From Sedimentisphaerales bacterium (GTDB taxonomy: Bacteria; Planctomycetota; Phycisphaerae; Sedimentisphaerales; SM23-30): a DNA stretch of 42,598 nucleotides. The DNA is taken from positions 1 to 42,598 of the forward strand of contig JAFGSR010000102.1 of assembly GCA_016934515.1 (NCBI GenBank), in the 5' to 3' direction. Under the pieces are notes generated by a model. The model was not told the origin of the DNA. It did not search any database and worked only from the letters and a program-made list of their open reading frames with translations. Position 1 is the stretch's first letter. Each line of letters starts with the position of its first letter. Positions 16,252-23,778 of this stretch are shown here, piece after piece. The translations under genes were made by a program, and so were the position numbers.

Positions 16252-16797
16252 TTATTTCTTATCACGAAACGGCATACCGAAAAGTTTGAGCATATATCTT
16301 GATTCATCATCGTTTTTCGAGGAAGTAACCATGGTGATATTCATTCCCTGGGGAACCGAAACGGTGTCAGGATTAATTTCCGGGAAAATTAATTGTTCGG
16401 TAACGCCCATGTTATAATTACCCAGGCCATCAAAGGCATTGGGATTCAGTCCGCGGAAATCTCGAACACGAGGAATCGCCAGGCTGATGAGCCGATCCAT
16501 GAATTCGAACATCCTTTTCTTCCTTAGAGTTACTTTCAGCCCGATTTCATAACCTTCGCGCAGTTTGAAGTTTGAAACACTCATGCGAGCTTTGCAGCGT
16601 AAGGGTTTTTGACCGGCGATAATGGTAAGGTCACGTTCGGCGTTCTCCAGGATTTTTTTGTCCTGGATAGCACGACCTACTCCCATGGAAACGATGACCT
16701 TTTCCAGCTTGGGCACCTGCATTAAGTTCTTATACTGAAACTTCTTCTGCAATTCAGGTATTATTGTTGATTTATAAAGTTCCTCTAACCGCGCCAT
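16252..16797 (-). CDS. rplE: 50S ribosomal protein L5
   Basis: 181 residues. VPKLEKVIVSMGVG, TIIAGQKPLRCKAR and PRVRDFRGLNPNAFDGLGNY are diagnostic. L5 binds 5S rRNA and contacts P-site tRNA and S13 in the inter-subunit bridge. It is 11 bp after rplX. Confidence 0.98.
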   Translation of the reverse strand: MARLEELYKSTIIPELQKKFQYKNLMQVPKLEKVIVSMGVGRAIQDKKILENAERDLTIIAGQKPLRCKARMSVSNFKLREGYEIGLKVTLRKKRMFEFMDRLISLAIPRVRDFRGLNPNAFDGLGNYNMGVTEQLIFPEINPDTVSVPQGMNITMVTSSKNDDESRYMLKLFGMPFRDKK

Positions 16798-16808
16798 ATA
16801 TATTTACC

Positions 16809-17144
16809 TTATTTAGCATGCCTAATGGTATTGATGACATTGCCGCCATTGACGGCAACGAGTTTTTTCGAGCCATCGGAGTCGATTTGCACCCGCACCC
16901 TGGTGGGCCGGTTGGTTTTTGGATCGACCAGCATAACATTACTGATGTCGAGGGGTTGTTCAATCTGCAAACGGCCACCCTGGGGGTTGCGTTGCGAAGG
17001 CCTAACGTGACGATAAGCCTTATTGATACCCTGAACAACCACCTGGCGTTTTTTAGGATCGACCTTCAGGACTTTGCCGCGCTGTCCGCGATCGTCCCCG
17101 GCGATTACCTCAACCAGATCATCTTTTTTTATTTTAATAGCCAT
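16809..17144 (-). CDS. rplX: 50S ribosomal protein L24
   Basis: 111 residues. A KOW motif is visible in EVIAGDDRGQRGKVLKVDPKKR near the start; the rest matches L24 (GINKAYRHVRPSQRN). L24 starts large-subunit assembly and sits by the tunnel exit. Its ATG overlaps the rplN stop (TAATG), and its ribosome site GGAGGTGG lies within the end of rplN, so coupling is likely. Confidence 0.98.
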   Translation of the reverse strand: MAIKIKKDDLVEVIAGDDRGQRGKVLKVDPKKRQVVVQGINKAYRHVRPSQRNPQGGRLQIEQPLDISNVMLVDPKTNRPTRVRVQIDSDGSKKLVAVNGGNVINTIRHAK

Positions 17145-17530
17145 TAAACCACCTCCGAAGCAAGTGAGATGATTTTCATAAAATTCTTTTCCCTTAATTC
17201 GCGAGCGACAGCGCCAAAAATTCGCGTGCCGACCGGATTACCGTCGGCATCAATAATGACGCCGGCATTGCTGTCAAATCGGACATAACTGCCATCCGCA
17301 CGACGGGTGGGATATTTGGTACGAATAATTACGACACGATGAACTTTTTTGTCGTCGAGATTCATAGTTGGCAGAGATTTCTTGATCGCGACGATAACTA
17401 TATCACCGACAGAAGCGGTTCTGCGGGTGAATTTTCCGCGAGCGGTACTGCCACCAAGAACCCTGACAACCAAAGCGGTTTTGGCGCCGGAATTATCAGC
17501 TATGTTAATTATAGATTCTTGCTGAAGCAT
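17144..17530 (-). CDS. rplN: 50S ribosomal protein L14
   Basis: 128 residues. [17 protein letters not shown] at the start, [12 protein letters not shown] and [20 protein letters not shown] at the end are the L14 signature. It lies at the subunit interface. The mid segment [19 protein letters not shown] is the usual beta-barrel. The last codon overlaps the next gene. Confidence 0.98.
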   Translation of the reverse strand: MLQQESIINIADNSGAKTALVVRVLGGSTARGKFTRRTASVGDIVIVAIKKSLPTMNLDDKKVHRVVIIRTKYPTRRADGSYVRFDSNAGVIIDADGNPVGTRIFGAVARELREKNFMKIISLASEVV

Positions 17531-17584
17531 TCAAATCAATCCTTTTTACTTCATTACAACCGTAACATTTTTCTCAGCAGGTCA

Positions 17585-17610
17585 GGTTCCGGTAACGGCC
17601 CTGATCCGAA
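17585..17610 (-). other. Hairpin in the rpsQ-rplN gap
   Basis: GGTCAGG and CCTGATCC can pair, with an inner CCG/CGG stem (CCGGTAACGG). There is no U-run. It probably represents another palindromic intergenic insertion or an mRNA structure. Confidence 0.35.
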
Positions 17611-17615
17611 ACATA

Positions 17616-17882
17616 TTATTTTTCCGCCGAACCCACAACCTTGATCAACCGCCAGCTTTTAGTCTTGCTCATGCGGCGACATTTGACGATTTCGACAAAG
17701 TCGCCGACATTGGCCAAATTCGCCTCGTCATGAACGTGAGCAACAGTACGCCTTTTGAGCATTTTTCCGTATTTGGGGTGTTTGGTAAGATAATCAAGCA
17801 CCACCCGGACGGATTTATCTCCGGACCGGGAAGATACCTGTCCGACAATAGTACTAAGCGCTTTTCGCTGGGTTGCATCCAT
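17616..17882 (-). CDS. rpsQ: 30S ribosomal protein S17
   Basis: ATG 17882 is preferred (AGGA nine bases upstream), giving 88 residues (MDATQRKALSTIVGQV...); an ATG 18 bases upstream has no ribosome site. OB-fold motifs KSVRVVLDYLTKHPKYGKML and VGDFVEIVKCRRMSKTKSWRLIKVV match the family. S17 is an early 16S-binding protein. Confidence 0.97.
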   Translation of the reverse strand: MDATQRKALSTIVGQVSSRSGDKSVRVVLDYLTKHPKYGKMLKRRTVAHVHDEANLANVGDFVEIVKCRRMSKTKSWRLIKVVGSAEK

Positions 17883-17922
17883 TATACGAATATCCTGCAT
17901 TAAAATTTGGTTTTCAATTCCT

Positions 17923-17973
17923 TTTCATAACCAACCCACCTGCCCGATCAGGAGCAGCGTGGCAGTTATGAAA
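17923..17973 (-). other. Long hairpin between rpmC and rpsQ
   Basis: TTTCATAAC (17923-17931) is the exact inverse of GTTATGAAA (17965-17973). Inside, CCAC-CTGC pairs with GCAG-(C)-GTGG around a ten-base loop. Together they give a bulged stem of about 17 pairs filling most of the 96-bp gap. It has no U-run, so a regulatory or processing structure, or a dispersed palindrome, is more likely than a terminator. Confidence 0.55.
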
Positions 17974-17978
17974 CAAGT

Positions 17979-18194
17979 TTATTTTTCAACTTCAGTTGGT
18001 TTTTGCTGGAGTTCTCTTTCCCGCAGAACGGTTTTCAGCCGGGCAATATCCTTTTTGGCTTTTAACAGTTGGCTGGGATCTTCGAGTTTCTCGGTTACCG
18101 CCTGGGTACGTATGTCAAAAAGCCGACGCTGGAGAGTTTCCAGTTCGCCTTGCAACTCATCCGGATTCATTTCTTTGATTTCAGCAGCTTTCAT
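17979..18194 (-). CDS. rpmC: 50S ribosomal protein L29
   Basis: 71 residues; an all-helical protein of the tunnel exit that docks trigger factor and SRP with L23. ELQGELETLQRRLFDIRTQAV and KKDIARLKTVLRERE are the two helices typical of L29. It sits in standard order between rplP and rpsQ. Confidence 0.97.
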   Translation of the reverse strand: MKAAEIKEMNPDELQGELETLQRRLFDIRTQAVTEKLEDPSQLLKAKKDIARLKTVLRERELQQKPTEVEK

Positions 18195-18227
18195 CTTATT
18201 AATTACCTACCAAGAATAAACATCAAA

Positions 18228-18644
18228 TCAGGCCCGATGCCGGGTAACAAAGCGACATTTCACGGGCATTTTGTGAGCGACACGAAGCAAAGCCCTTTTG
18301 GCCAGGTCTTCGGGTACGCCGCCGATTTCGTAAAGGATGGTGCCGGGTTTGATCTTAGCTTCCCAGCGGTCCGGTTCGCCTTTACCCTTACCCATGCGAG
18401 TTTCCAGCGGTTTGGCACTCACTGAGCGATGGGGAAAAATTCTGATATAAACTTTTCCGACACGATGAAGAAAGTGCGTCGCAGCAACACGACCGGCTTC
18501 GATCTGCCTGCCGGTGATCCTGCCCGTAACCAGCGACTGAATGCCAAATTCACCAAAAGCGACATAATTGCCCTTGGTGGCATTGCCACGGTTGTGCCCG
18601 CGTTGATACTTACGCCATTTAACTCTTTTTGGCATCAAAGCCAT
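18228..18644 (-). CDS. rplP: 50S ribosomal protein L16
   Basis: 138 residues. LMPKRVKWRKYQRG at the start, GRITGRQIEAGRVA, VYIRIFPHRSVSAKP, RMGKGKGEPDRWEA and RVAHKMPVKCRFV are all diagnostic. L16 organises the A-site and peptidyl-transferase region. AAGGAT lies before ATG 18644. Confidence 0.98.
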   Translation of the reverse strand: MALMPKRVKWRKYQRGHNRGNATKGNYVAFGEFGIQSLVTGRITGRQIEAGRVAATHFLHRVGKVYIRIFPHRSVSAKPLETRMGKGKGEPDRWEAKIKPGTILYEIGGVPEDLAKRALLRVAHKMPVKCRFVTRHRA

Positions 18645-18686
18645 TTTCAGTATCCTTTACAAAACCTGCTATTTTTTTTACTTATT

Positions 18687-18733
18687 CACTCTAACGTCAA
18701 AAGGCCGCAGAATTTCAGACTCCGGGGTCTAAT
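18687..18733 (-). repeat. Dispersed inverted-terminus element, short copy E
   Basis: Starts CACTCTAACG, keeps the core AAAAGGCCGCAGAATTTCAG and ends CCGGGGTCTA at the rpsC stop codon. It lacks the AAAAnnnnTTTT hairpin of the longer copies, so looks like a deleted derivative. It occupies the gap between rpsC and rplP. Confidence 0.45.
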
Positions 18734-19418
18734 TCCGTCTGCCCATCGGGCGTTTGGGCGGCGTGTCCATATCAATCTGATCACCAAACATGCCGCGGTA
18801 AATCCAGACTTTTACGCCGATCACACCGTAAGTGGTCCTGGAAACGGCAAAACCATAATCCACATCCGCCTGCAGAGTGTGCAGCGGGATCGAACCCATG
18901 ACCGTTCTCTCGGAACGGGCGATTTCAGCACCACCAAGCCGGCCGCCAACCATGATTTTTACGCCTTTGGCGCCGGCGGCCATGGTGTTATCGCAGGCCT
19001 GTTTCATGGCCCGGCGAAAAGCACCGCGACGCTTGAGCTGCTCGGAAATATTCTCGGCAACCAGTTGAGCATCCACGTCGGGATTCTTGATCTCAATAAT
19101 GTTTAGGGTAACCTTACGGTCGATCATGTCTTCGAGTGTTTCGCGGAGACTATCAACTTCGGCACCTTTGGGACCAATTACCAAACCCGGCCGAGCTGTT
19201 CGCAACAATACGCGAACCTCATCGCGGGTTCTTTCAATTTCCACACTGGAAACCGCCGCGTATGGAGGCTGACGGTTGAGACGATAATCCAAAAAACGAC
19301 GGATTTTCTCGTCTTCGATCAGGAAATCTCCATAAACGCTTTTTGGAGCAAACCAGCGGCTTTTCCAACCCAGCGTGATTCCGGTTCTAAAACCAATCGG
19401 TGAAACCTTTTGGCCCAT
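18729..19418 (-). CDS. rpsC: 30S ribosomal protein S3
   Basis: 229 residues. MGQKVSPIGFRTGIT at the N-terminus, a type II KH domain with the GPKG loop (IGPKGAEVD) and the C-terminal domain RRAMKQACDNTMAAGAKGVKIMVGGRLGGAEIAR identify it. It surrounds the mRNA entry of the 30S subunit. AGGAAATATA lies before ATG 19418. Confidence 0.98.
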   Translation of the reverse strand: MGQKVSPIGFRTGITLGWKSRWFAPKSVYGDFLIEDEKIRRFLDYRLNRQPPYAAVSSVEIERTRDEVRVLLRTARPGLVIGPKGAEVDSLRETLEDMIDRKVTLNIIEIKNPDVDAQLVAENISEQLKRRGAFRRAMKQACDNTMAAGAKGVKIMVGGRLGGAEIARSERTVMGSIPLHTLQADVDYGFAVSRTTYGVIGVKVWIYRGMFGDQIDMDTPPKRPMGRRN

Positions 19419-19462
19419 TATATTTCCTCAGTTCTCGCTGCCGGGGGCAGCATTGGCTAACG

Positions 19463-20011
19463 TTATTCCATATCTACGCTTACATGAATATGGCTGGCCA
19501 GTCGGGTCCAGGAAACCGCACGACCGCGATCTTTGGGCCGCCATCTTCGGGTGTTTAATCTGACGCCGCCTTCATCGACACGGGCGTCACAAACATACAA
19601 ACGCTCAACATCCGCTTCCTGCTCGTCCGCATTGGCAACGGCGCTGCTGAGCACTTTTTCCACCATCACCGCAGCCCGCTTGTTGGCAAATTTGAGCAGG
19701 TCCAATGCATCCTGCACAGACCGACCACGAATTAGGTCAGCAACCAAACGGACCTTACGCGGAGCCATCGGTGCATATTTGTGCGAGGCCGTCCAGACCA
19801 CCAAATCGTTACTGGACACCTCTAAAGCCCGGGCCAGTTTTCGAATGTCTTCCGTAGTCGGCTCCGGAACCAGCTTACCTGCCTGCCAGTTTTTTATAGC
19901 CGCCTGAGCCTGCTTTGGGTTCAGCCCCGCACGGGTAATCGCCTGGGCCAAATAGCTAATGCTGCGGCCGGATGTATTACACAATCTTTTTAATTTATCA
20001 CTGCTTAGCAT
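19463..20011 (-). CDS. rplV: 50S ribosomal protein L22 fused to an N-terminal HTH-like domain
   Basis: 182 residues, against about 110-120 for ordinary L22. The L22 core begins near residue 73 (ASHKYAPMAPRKVRLVADLI) and ends with RRWRPKDRGRAVSWTRLASHIHV, covering the tunnel-constricting hairpin. The first 70 or so residues look like a Cro/C1 (XRE) helix-turn-helix: ISYLAQAITRAGL, PKQAQAAIKNWQAGK (recognition-helix pattern with Trp), then DIRKLARALEVSSNDLV. No other ATG lies before the core; a TTG/GTG around residues 69-71 could yield a normal-length L22. ATG 20011 has a weak ribosome site. The extension may bind RNA or DNA, or be a lineage-specific ribosomal addition. Confidence 0.9.
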   Translation of the reverse strand: MLSSDKLKRLCNTSGRSISYLAQAITRAGLNPKQAQAAIKNWQAGKLVPEPTTEDIRKLARALEVSSNDLVVWTASHKYAPMAPRKVRLVADLIRGRSVQDALDLLKFANKRAAVMVEKVLSSAVANADEQEADVERLYVCDARVDEGGVRLNTRRWRPKDRGRAVSWTRLASHIHVSVDME

Positions 20012-20045
20012 ATTTCACTATTCCATGGACTCTGGAAAATTTTTA

Positions 20046-20122
20046 GCTCTATCAAAATTAGTTTTCCGTAGGAGCAAAGGCCAATAATCATTGTTCCTGA
20101 CAAATTCTGTTCGGGGCTCTTA
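20046..20122 (-). repeat. Dispersed inverted-terminus element, copy D
   Basis: Plus strand starts GCTCTATCAAAATTAGTTTT and ends TGTTCGGGGCTCTTA, where TTA is the rpsS stop codon on the minus strand. The core is GCAAAGGCCAATAATCATTGTT. It fills most of the 108-bp gap between rpsS and rplV. Confidence 0.72.
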
Positions 20123-20386
20123 TTTTCTTCCGCCGCTATGTCCCTTAAACGTTCGGGTTGGAGAGAACTCACCCAGTTTGTGCCCAACCATGTCTTCAGT
20201 TACATAGACTTTATGAAAAATTTTGCCGTTATGAACCATAAAGGTATGCCCGACAAATTCCGGTATAATAGTACATCTGCGCGCCCAGGTTTTCAGAGGG
20301 TCACGATCACTGCCGGCCTGCTGCTTAATAACCTTGGCAAAAAGTTTTTCGTCAACAAAAGGTCCTTTTTTTAACGAACGTCCCAT
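20120..20386 (-). CDS. rpsS: 30S ribosomal protein S19
   Basis: 88 residues. [49 protein letters not shown] and the end KGHSGGRK are diagnostic. S19 forms a complex with S13 in the 30S head. AAGGAT precedes ATG 20386, 12 bp after rplB. Confidence 0.98.
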   Translation of the reverse strand: MGRSLKKGPFVDEKLFAKVIKQQAGSDRDPLKTWARRCTIIPEFVGHTFMVHNGKIFHKVYVTEDMVGHKLGEFSPTRTFKGHSGGRK

Positions 20387-20398
20387 GTTTGAGATCCT

Positions 20399-21256
20399 TT
20401 AATTCTTAATTACAGCCTCTACGCCGCGAGCATTTTTACGACGACGGATAATTCTTTTGTTCGAGCTTTTCCGTTTGTTTCTGGTTTTGCCGCCCTTGGC
20501 CAGAACACCGGTAGGCGAACATGGGTGCCTTCCACCGTTACTGCGACCTTCGCCGCCGCCGAGCGGGTGCGCAACCGGGTTCATGGCTTTGCCACGAACG
20601 TGCGGGCGACGACCCATATGACGTTTCCGACCGGCTTTACCAAGGGTGACATGCTGATGGTCCAGATTACCAATTTGGCCGATGGTAGCCCGGCAGGTCA
20701 GCGGGATCATACGCATTTCGCCGCTGGGCATGATTATGTGAGCCCATTTACCTTCTTTGGCGGCAACCCGAGCAACGGTGCCGGCCGAGCGAACCAGTTT
20801 GCCGCCTTGGCCGACGTTCATTTCAATATTGTGCACTTCCAGACCGGTGGGAATGTCGCCCAGCGGCATGCAGTTACCCAGCTTGGGCTCGACTTTTCTG
20901 CCGCTTTCCACAACGTCATCGACAGTCAATCCCAGCGGTGCCAGAATGTAGCGTTTTTCGCCGTCAACATAATGCAGCAGCGCAATGTGACAGGTACGGT
21001 TGGGATCGTATTCGATCGCAGCAACCCGGGCGGGAACCCCGTCCTTAGTCCTTTTGAAATCGATGATCCGATACATCTTCCGGGCCCCGCCGCCACGGAA
21101 ACGGGCAGTGGTTTTGCCACTATGGTTACGGCCGCCGGTTTTACTAATCCGCTTAACGAGCGATTTTTCCGGGCTGGAACGCGTTAGTTCGGCAAAATCA
21201 CTTACCGAGCCATGTCGGCGTCCGGCACTGGTTGGTTTGTATTTTCGAATAGCCAC
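20399..21256 (-). CDS. rplB: 50S ribosomal protein L2
   Basis: 285 residues, GTG start. [12 protein letters not shown] near the N-terminus, [15 protein letters not shown] and the C-terminal [16 protein letters not shown] are typical. His230 matches the conserved His of the peptidyl-transferase region (His229 in E. coli); the second His of the usual HPHGGGEGR is Leu here. L2 is essential for subunit joining. Confidence 0.98.
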   Translation of the reverse strand: MAIRKYKPTSAGRRHGSVSDFAELTRSSPEKSLVKRISKTGGRNHSGKTTARFRGGGARKMYRIIDFKRTKDGVPARVAAIEYDPNRTCHIALLHYVDGEKRYILAPLGLTVDDVVESGRKVEPKLGNCMPLGDIPTGLEVHNIEMNVGQGGKLVRSAGTVARVAAKEGKWAHIIMPSGEMRMIPLTCRATIGQIGNLDHQHVTLGKAGRKRHMGRRPHVRGKAMNPVAHPLGGGEGRSNGGRHPCSPTGVLAKGGKTRNKRKSSNKRIIRRRKNARGVEAVIKN

Positions 21257-21274
21257 TTTAATCTCGCTTTTCTA

Positions 21275-21553
21275 TTAGAACAAATCAATCCGACAATCTT
21301 CGTGTAAAACAACCACCGCTTTTTTCCAGTTGGCGGTAATGCCGCGAGTTCGCCCACGCCGTCGGGGTTTACCCTTGCGGTTGGCGGTTCGCACATCAGT
21401 TACTTTAACATTGTATATCTTCTCTACCGCCTGCTTGATCTGGACCTTATTGGCTTTGGGGTGCACCTGAAAAGGATACGCCCGCAGCGCCTCGGCCAGA
21501 TGCGTGCCCTGCTCGGTAATCAACGGTTTTATAACAATCTGGTACGGATCCAC
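21275..21553 (-). CDS. rplW: 50S ribosomal protein L23
   Basis: 92 residues, GTG start with AGAGG upstream. IVIKPLITEQGTHLAE, FQVHPKANKVQIKQAVEKIYNVKVTDVRT and the basic loop RKGKPRRRGR match L23, the tunnel-exit dock for trigger factor and SRP. The 94-bp gap to rplD has TGCCTAACAAAAACTG, faintly like an end of the dispersed element. Confidence 0.98.
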   Translation of the reverse strand: MDPYQIVIKPLITEQGTHLAEALRAYPFQVHPKANKVQIKQAVEKIYNVKVTDVRTANRKGKPRRRGRTRGITANWKKAVVVLHEDCRIDLF

Positions 21554-21647
21554 TTTTTTAACCTCTGGTTATTTCAAGTGCCTAACAAAAACTGTGGCGA
21601 TTAAGTCATTCGCAACTGGTGCCTCTCCAGGCCTTGTCAGCAAAAAT

Positions 21648-22289
21648 TTAGTCAACCTGCTCCTGTGCTGGTGCGGGGTTCAGGATTTTTTCCAAAGCCG
21701 CACGAGTAAACAGTAATTTTTTACGCCGCAGTATATCTCCGGCATTCAGTTGCGAAACATCCAGCGATTCAATTTTTGGAATGTTCCGCAACGATTTATA
21801 AACATTAACATCATAAGCTTCGGTGGCAACCAGGCAACTGCGGTCCACGTTCAGATTCTTGAGGATACCGGCAAAAAGACTGGTTTTCGGAGCATCGAAG
21901 CTGAGTTGATCTACGACCAGAGCGTCTTCACTGCGTAATTTTGCCAGAATCGCGGAATTACGGGCCAACTGACGCTGTTTCTTAGGCATCCGTTGGCTGA
22001 AATCACGGGGCAGCTTGGCAAAAGCCACACCGCCTCCACGCCGCACAACCGTCCGGGAAGCACCCATACGAGCCCGGCCGGTGCCCTTTTGACGATAGAG
22101 CTTAGCGGTGGAACCTGCTACCATACCCCGGCTTTTGGTAACCGCGTTGCCCTGCCGGCGGTTGGCCAGATACATCACCAGGGCCTGCTTCAACAAAGCC
22201 GGTCTGACTCTGCCGCCGAGCTGATTTTCATCAACCTGCATTCGATCAACTTCTTTTCCGTCTTGATTGTAAACTGGTATATCTATCAT
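21648..22289 (-). CDS. rplD: 50S ribosomal protein L4
   Basis: ATG 22289 gives 213 residues (MIDIPVYNQDGKEVD...). AYLANRRQGNAVTKSRG-like region with GTGRARMGASRTVVRRGGGVAF is the tunnel loop, and KLPRDFSQRMPKKQRQLA follows. In E. coli L4 also represses the S10 operon by acting on the rpsJ leader; the leader here (23368-23743) has terminator-like hairpins, making a similar circuit plausible. Confidence 0.97.
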   Translation of the reverse strand: MIDIPVYNQDGKEVDRMQVDENQLGGRVRPALLKQALVMYLANRRQGNAVTKSRGMVAGSTAKLYRQKGTGRARMGASRTVVRRGGGVAFAKLPRDFSQRMPKKQRQLARNSAILAKLRSEDALVVDQLSFDAPKTSLFAGILKNLNVDRSCLVATEAYDVNVYKSLRNIPKIESLDVSQLNAGDILRRKKLLFTRAALEKILNPAPAQEQVD

Positions 22290-22325
22290 AAGTTTCGCCC
22301 TGTGAGCGCGTCTCAAATTCAGGTG

Positions 22326-22967
22326 TTATTTTTTAGTTTTCGCCTGCGAGACCGTAACATATCCATTATTTGAACCGGCCACGGGGCCTTTAACGATTAG
22401 TAGATTATTTTCAACGTCAACACTAACAACCTGATGGTTTTTGGTGGTTTTTCGTTCACAGCCCATGTGGCCGGACATTTTCTTACCCTTGCGGATACCA
22501 CGTCCGGTGTTACCCGAAACCACTCCTATCGAGCCGGGACTGCGGTGTTTTCTTTCGACACCGTGACTGGCCAACTGTCCTTTGAAGCCATGCCGTTTTA
22601 TAAAACCGGCAAAGCCCTTACCCTTGGTCGTGCCAACAACATCAACGTATTTAATATCCGCAAAAAGATCGACCTTCAACTGATCGCCCAACTGCTGCTG
22701 TGGTTCATCGTTGAGACGAACTTCACGCACAAAAGTTTTTGGATCAGTGTTGGCTTTTTTGGCATGACCCTTCTGGGGTTCCTTCTGGCGGGATTTCTTG
22801 ATCTCACCGAAACCCAGCTGCAAGGCGTTGTACCCGTCCGTCTGCTCGGTTTTAACCTGCATAACCGTACAGGGACCCATCTGCAGAACCGTCACCGGAA
22901 CAATGACGCCCTTGTCATCATATACCCGCGTCATTCCAATTTTTTTTCCTAAAAGCAATGTTACCAT
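22326..22967 (-). CDS. rplC: 50S ribosomal protein L3
   Basis: 213 residues. [51 protein letters not shown] and [13 protein letters not shown] are diagnostic. It is an assembly initiator near the peptidyl-transferase centre. ACGGAAAG is a weak, distant ribosome site. A strong intrinsic terminator lies between it and rpsJ (23015-23046), so its expression may need readthrough or its own promoter. Confidence 0.98.
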   Translation of the reverse strand: MVTLLLGKKIGMTRVYDDKGVIVPVTVLQMGPCTVMQVKTEQTDGYNALQLGFGEIKKSRQKEPQKGHAKKANTDPKTFVREVRLNDEPQQQLGDQLKVDLFADIKYVDVVGTTKGKGFAGFIKRHGFKGQLASHGVERKHRSPGSIGVVSGNTGRGIRKGKKMSGHMGCERKTTKNHQVVSVDVENNLLIVKGPVAGSNNGYVTVSQAKTKK

Positions 22968-23009
22968 GGCTTATTCTTTCCGTCGCTGCTACTGAGTACC
23001 CAAAAATAA

Positions 23010-23037
23010 TTTATAAAAAAAACGTGCCAGAAAACAA
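23010..23037 (-). promoter_or_regulatory. Possible promoter for rplC overlapping the rpsJ terminator
   Basis: On the minus strand TTGTTT (loop of the terminator hairpin) and TATAAA are 16 bp apart. The -10 box is good, the -35 box moderate. The overlap with the terminator means the boxes could be a chance by-product of the T-run. Confidence 0.3.
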
Positions 23038-23046
23038 ACTGACACG
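23015..23046 (-). terminator. Intrinsic terminator between rpsJ and rplC
   Basis: On the minus strand CGTGTCAG and CTGGCACG form an eight-pair stem (one G-U pair) around an eight-base loop, followed at once by eight T residues. This is a textbook Rho-independent terminator in the middle of the S10 operon, 12 bases past the rpsJ stop. Confidence 0.68.
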
Positions 23047-23058
23047 CTCAATAATTCA

Positions 23059-23367
23059 TCATACTTTAATCTTTACAAAAACTCCCGCCGGTACCACCAG
23101 ACGATTAAGTGCTTCAATCGTACGCGGATTGGCATCAAAAATATCTATCAGGCGTTTATGGGTACGCATTTCAAACTGCTCACGAGATTTCTTGTCAATG
23201 TGAGGCGAACGCAAAACCGTATAACGCTCGATACGCGTAGGCAGAGGGATAGGCCCCGAAACCCGGGAGTTGGTTCTCCGGGCATGGTCCACAATTTCCT
23301 TAGCCGATGCATCTAATGAACGATGATCATAGGCCTCCATGCGAATTCGGATTCTTTCGGTATCCAC
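23059..23367 (-). CDS. rpsJ: 30S ribosomal protein S10 / NusE
   Basis: GTG 23367 (TGAGG upstream) gives 102 residues, the family length; an in-frame ATG further up adds 17 atypical residues. [68 protein letters not shown] are diagnostic (the loop [10 protein letters not shown] is conserved). S10 also acts as NusE in antitermination. First gene of the S10 section; it has a promoter at 23750-23778 and a long leader. Confidence 0.97.
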   Translation of the reverse strand: MDTERIRIRMEAYDHRSLDASAKEIVDHARRTNSRVSGPIPLPTRIERYTVLRSPHIDKKSREQFEMRTHKRLIDIFDANPRTIEALNRLVVPAGVFVKIKV

Positions 23368-23743
23368 TAGCCAAACCTCACAACAAAAATATACAAAATC
23401 CTTATGCCACTGCCGCAACCGGCCACTGGCCGCGTTTACTAACCTTTAAGTTCCTTAACTTGCTGCCGTAGCAACAATTTAGACAGACCCATAAGCATAG
23501 CGAAAGATCGCTATGAGTCAACCTAAAATTCAAGAAAAACGCCAAATTTGACGAAATATTCCTGAAAAAATCCTGAGCCTATAACGGATAACCGAAAAGG
23601 CAAGCCGAAGTGCAGAGTTTTTCAATGAAAACCCTTAAGGTATGCCCCACCGTAGGGCCAAACCGGCAATTCATATAAAGCCAAGTTTGACAACACCTTA
23701 CACTAACGCGAGATAGTCACTATCCCGCTCGCCCAGGTACAGT
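23368..23743 (-). promoter_or_regulatory. Long structured leader of rpsJ
   Basis: From the predicted start near 23743 to the rpsJ GTG there are about 376 nt without a gene. Minus-strand hairpins in order: GCGGGATAGT/ACTATCTCGC (23708-23728), GTTTTC/GAAAAC (near 23619), CGTCA/TGGCG followed by TTTTTCTT (23532-23553), CATAGCG/CGCTATG (23496-23515) and AAGTT/AACTT (near 23446). In E. coli L4 binds such a leader and causes attenuation. Homology of this leader to that one cannot be judged by eye. Confidence 0.5.
23532..23553 (-). terminator. Attenuator-like hairpin in rpsJ leader
   Basis: CGTCA-AATT-TGGCG followed by TTTTTCTT on the minus strand. The stem is only five pairs, one of them G-U, so efficiency would be moderate. 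It lies about 165 nt before the rpsJ start and 190 nt after the predicted transcription start, a sensible place for attenuation. Confidence 0.4.
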
Positions 23744-23749
23744 TTGATA

Positions 23750-23778
23750 AATATACAGAAAAACCGCCAATCTGTCAA
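23750..23778 (-). promoter_or_regulatory. Promoter for the S10 section, overlapping fusA stop
   Basis: TTGACA (23778-23773) and TATATT (23755-23750) are separated by 17 bp. The -35 box is perfect and the -10 matches five of six. The fusA stop codon TGA (23777-23775) lies inside the -35 box. Confidence 0.75.

Noticed and set aside
18429-19106. 225-codon frame on the plus strand
   Set aside because: It is the antisense shadow of rplP and rpsC, which are unmistakable ribosomal genes.
21583-21650. Seventh copy of the dispersed element in the rplW-rplD gap
   Set aside because: Only one end (GCCTAACAAAAACTG) and a vague TTGTCAG match; the core is missing.
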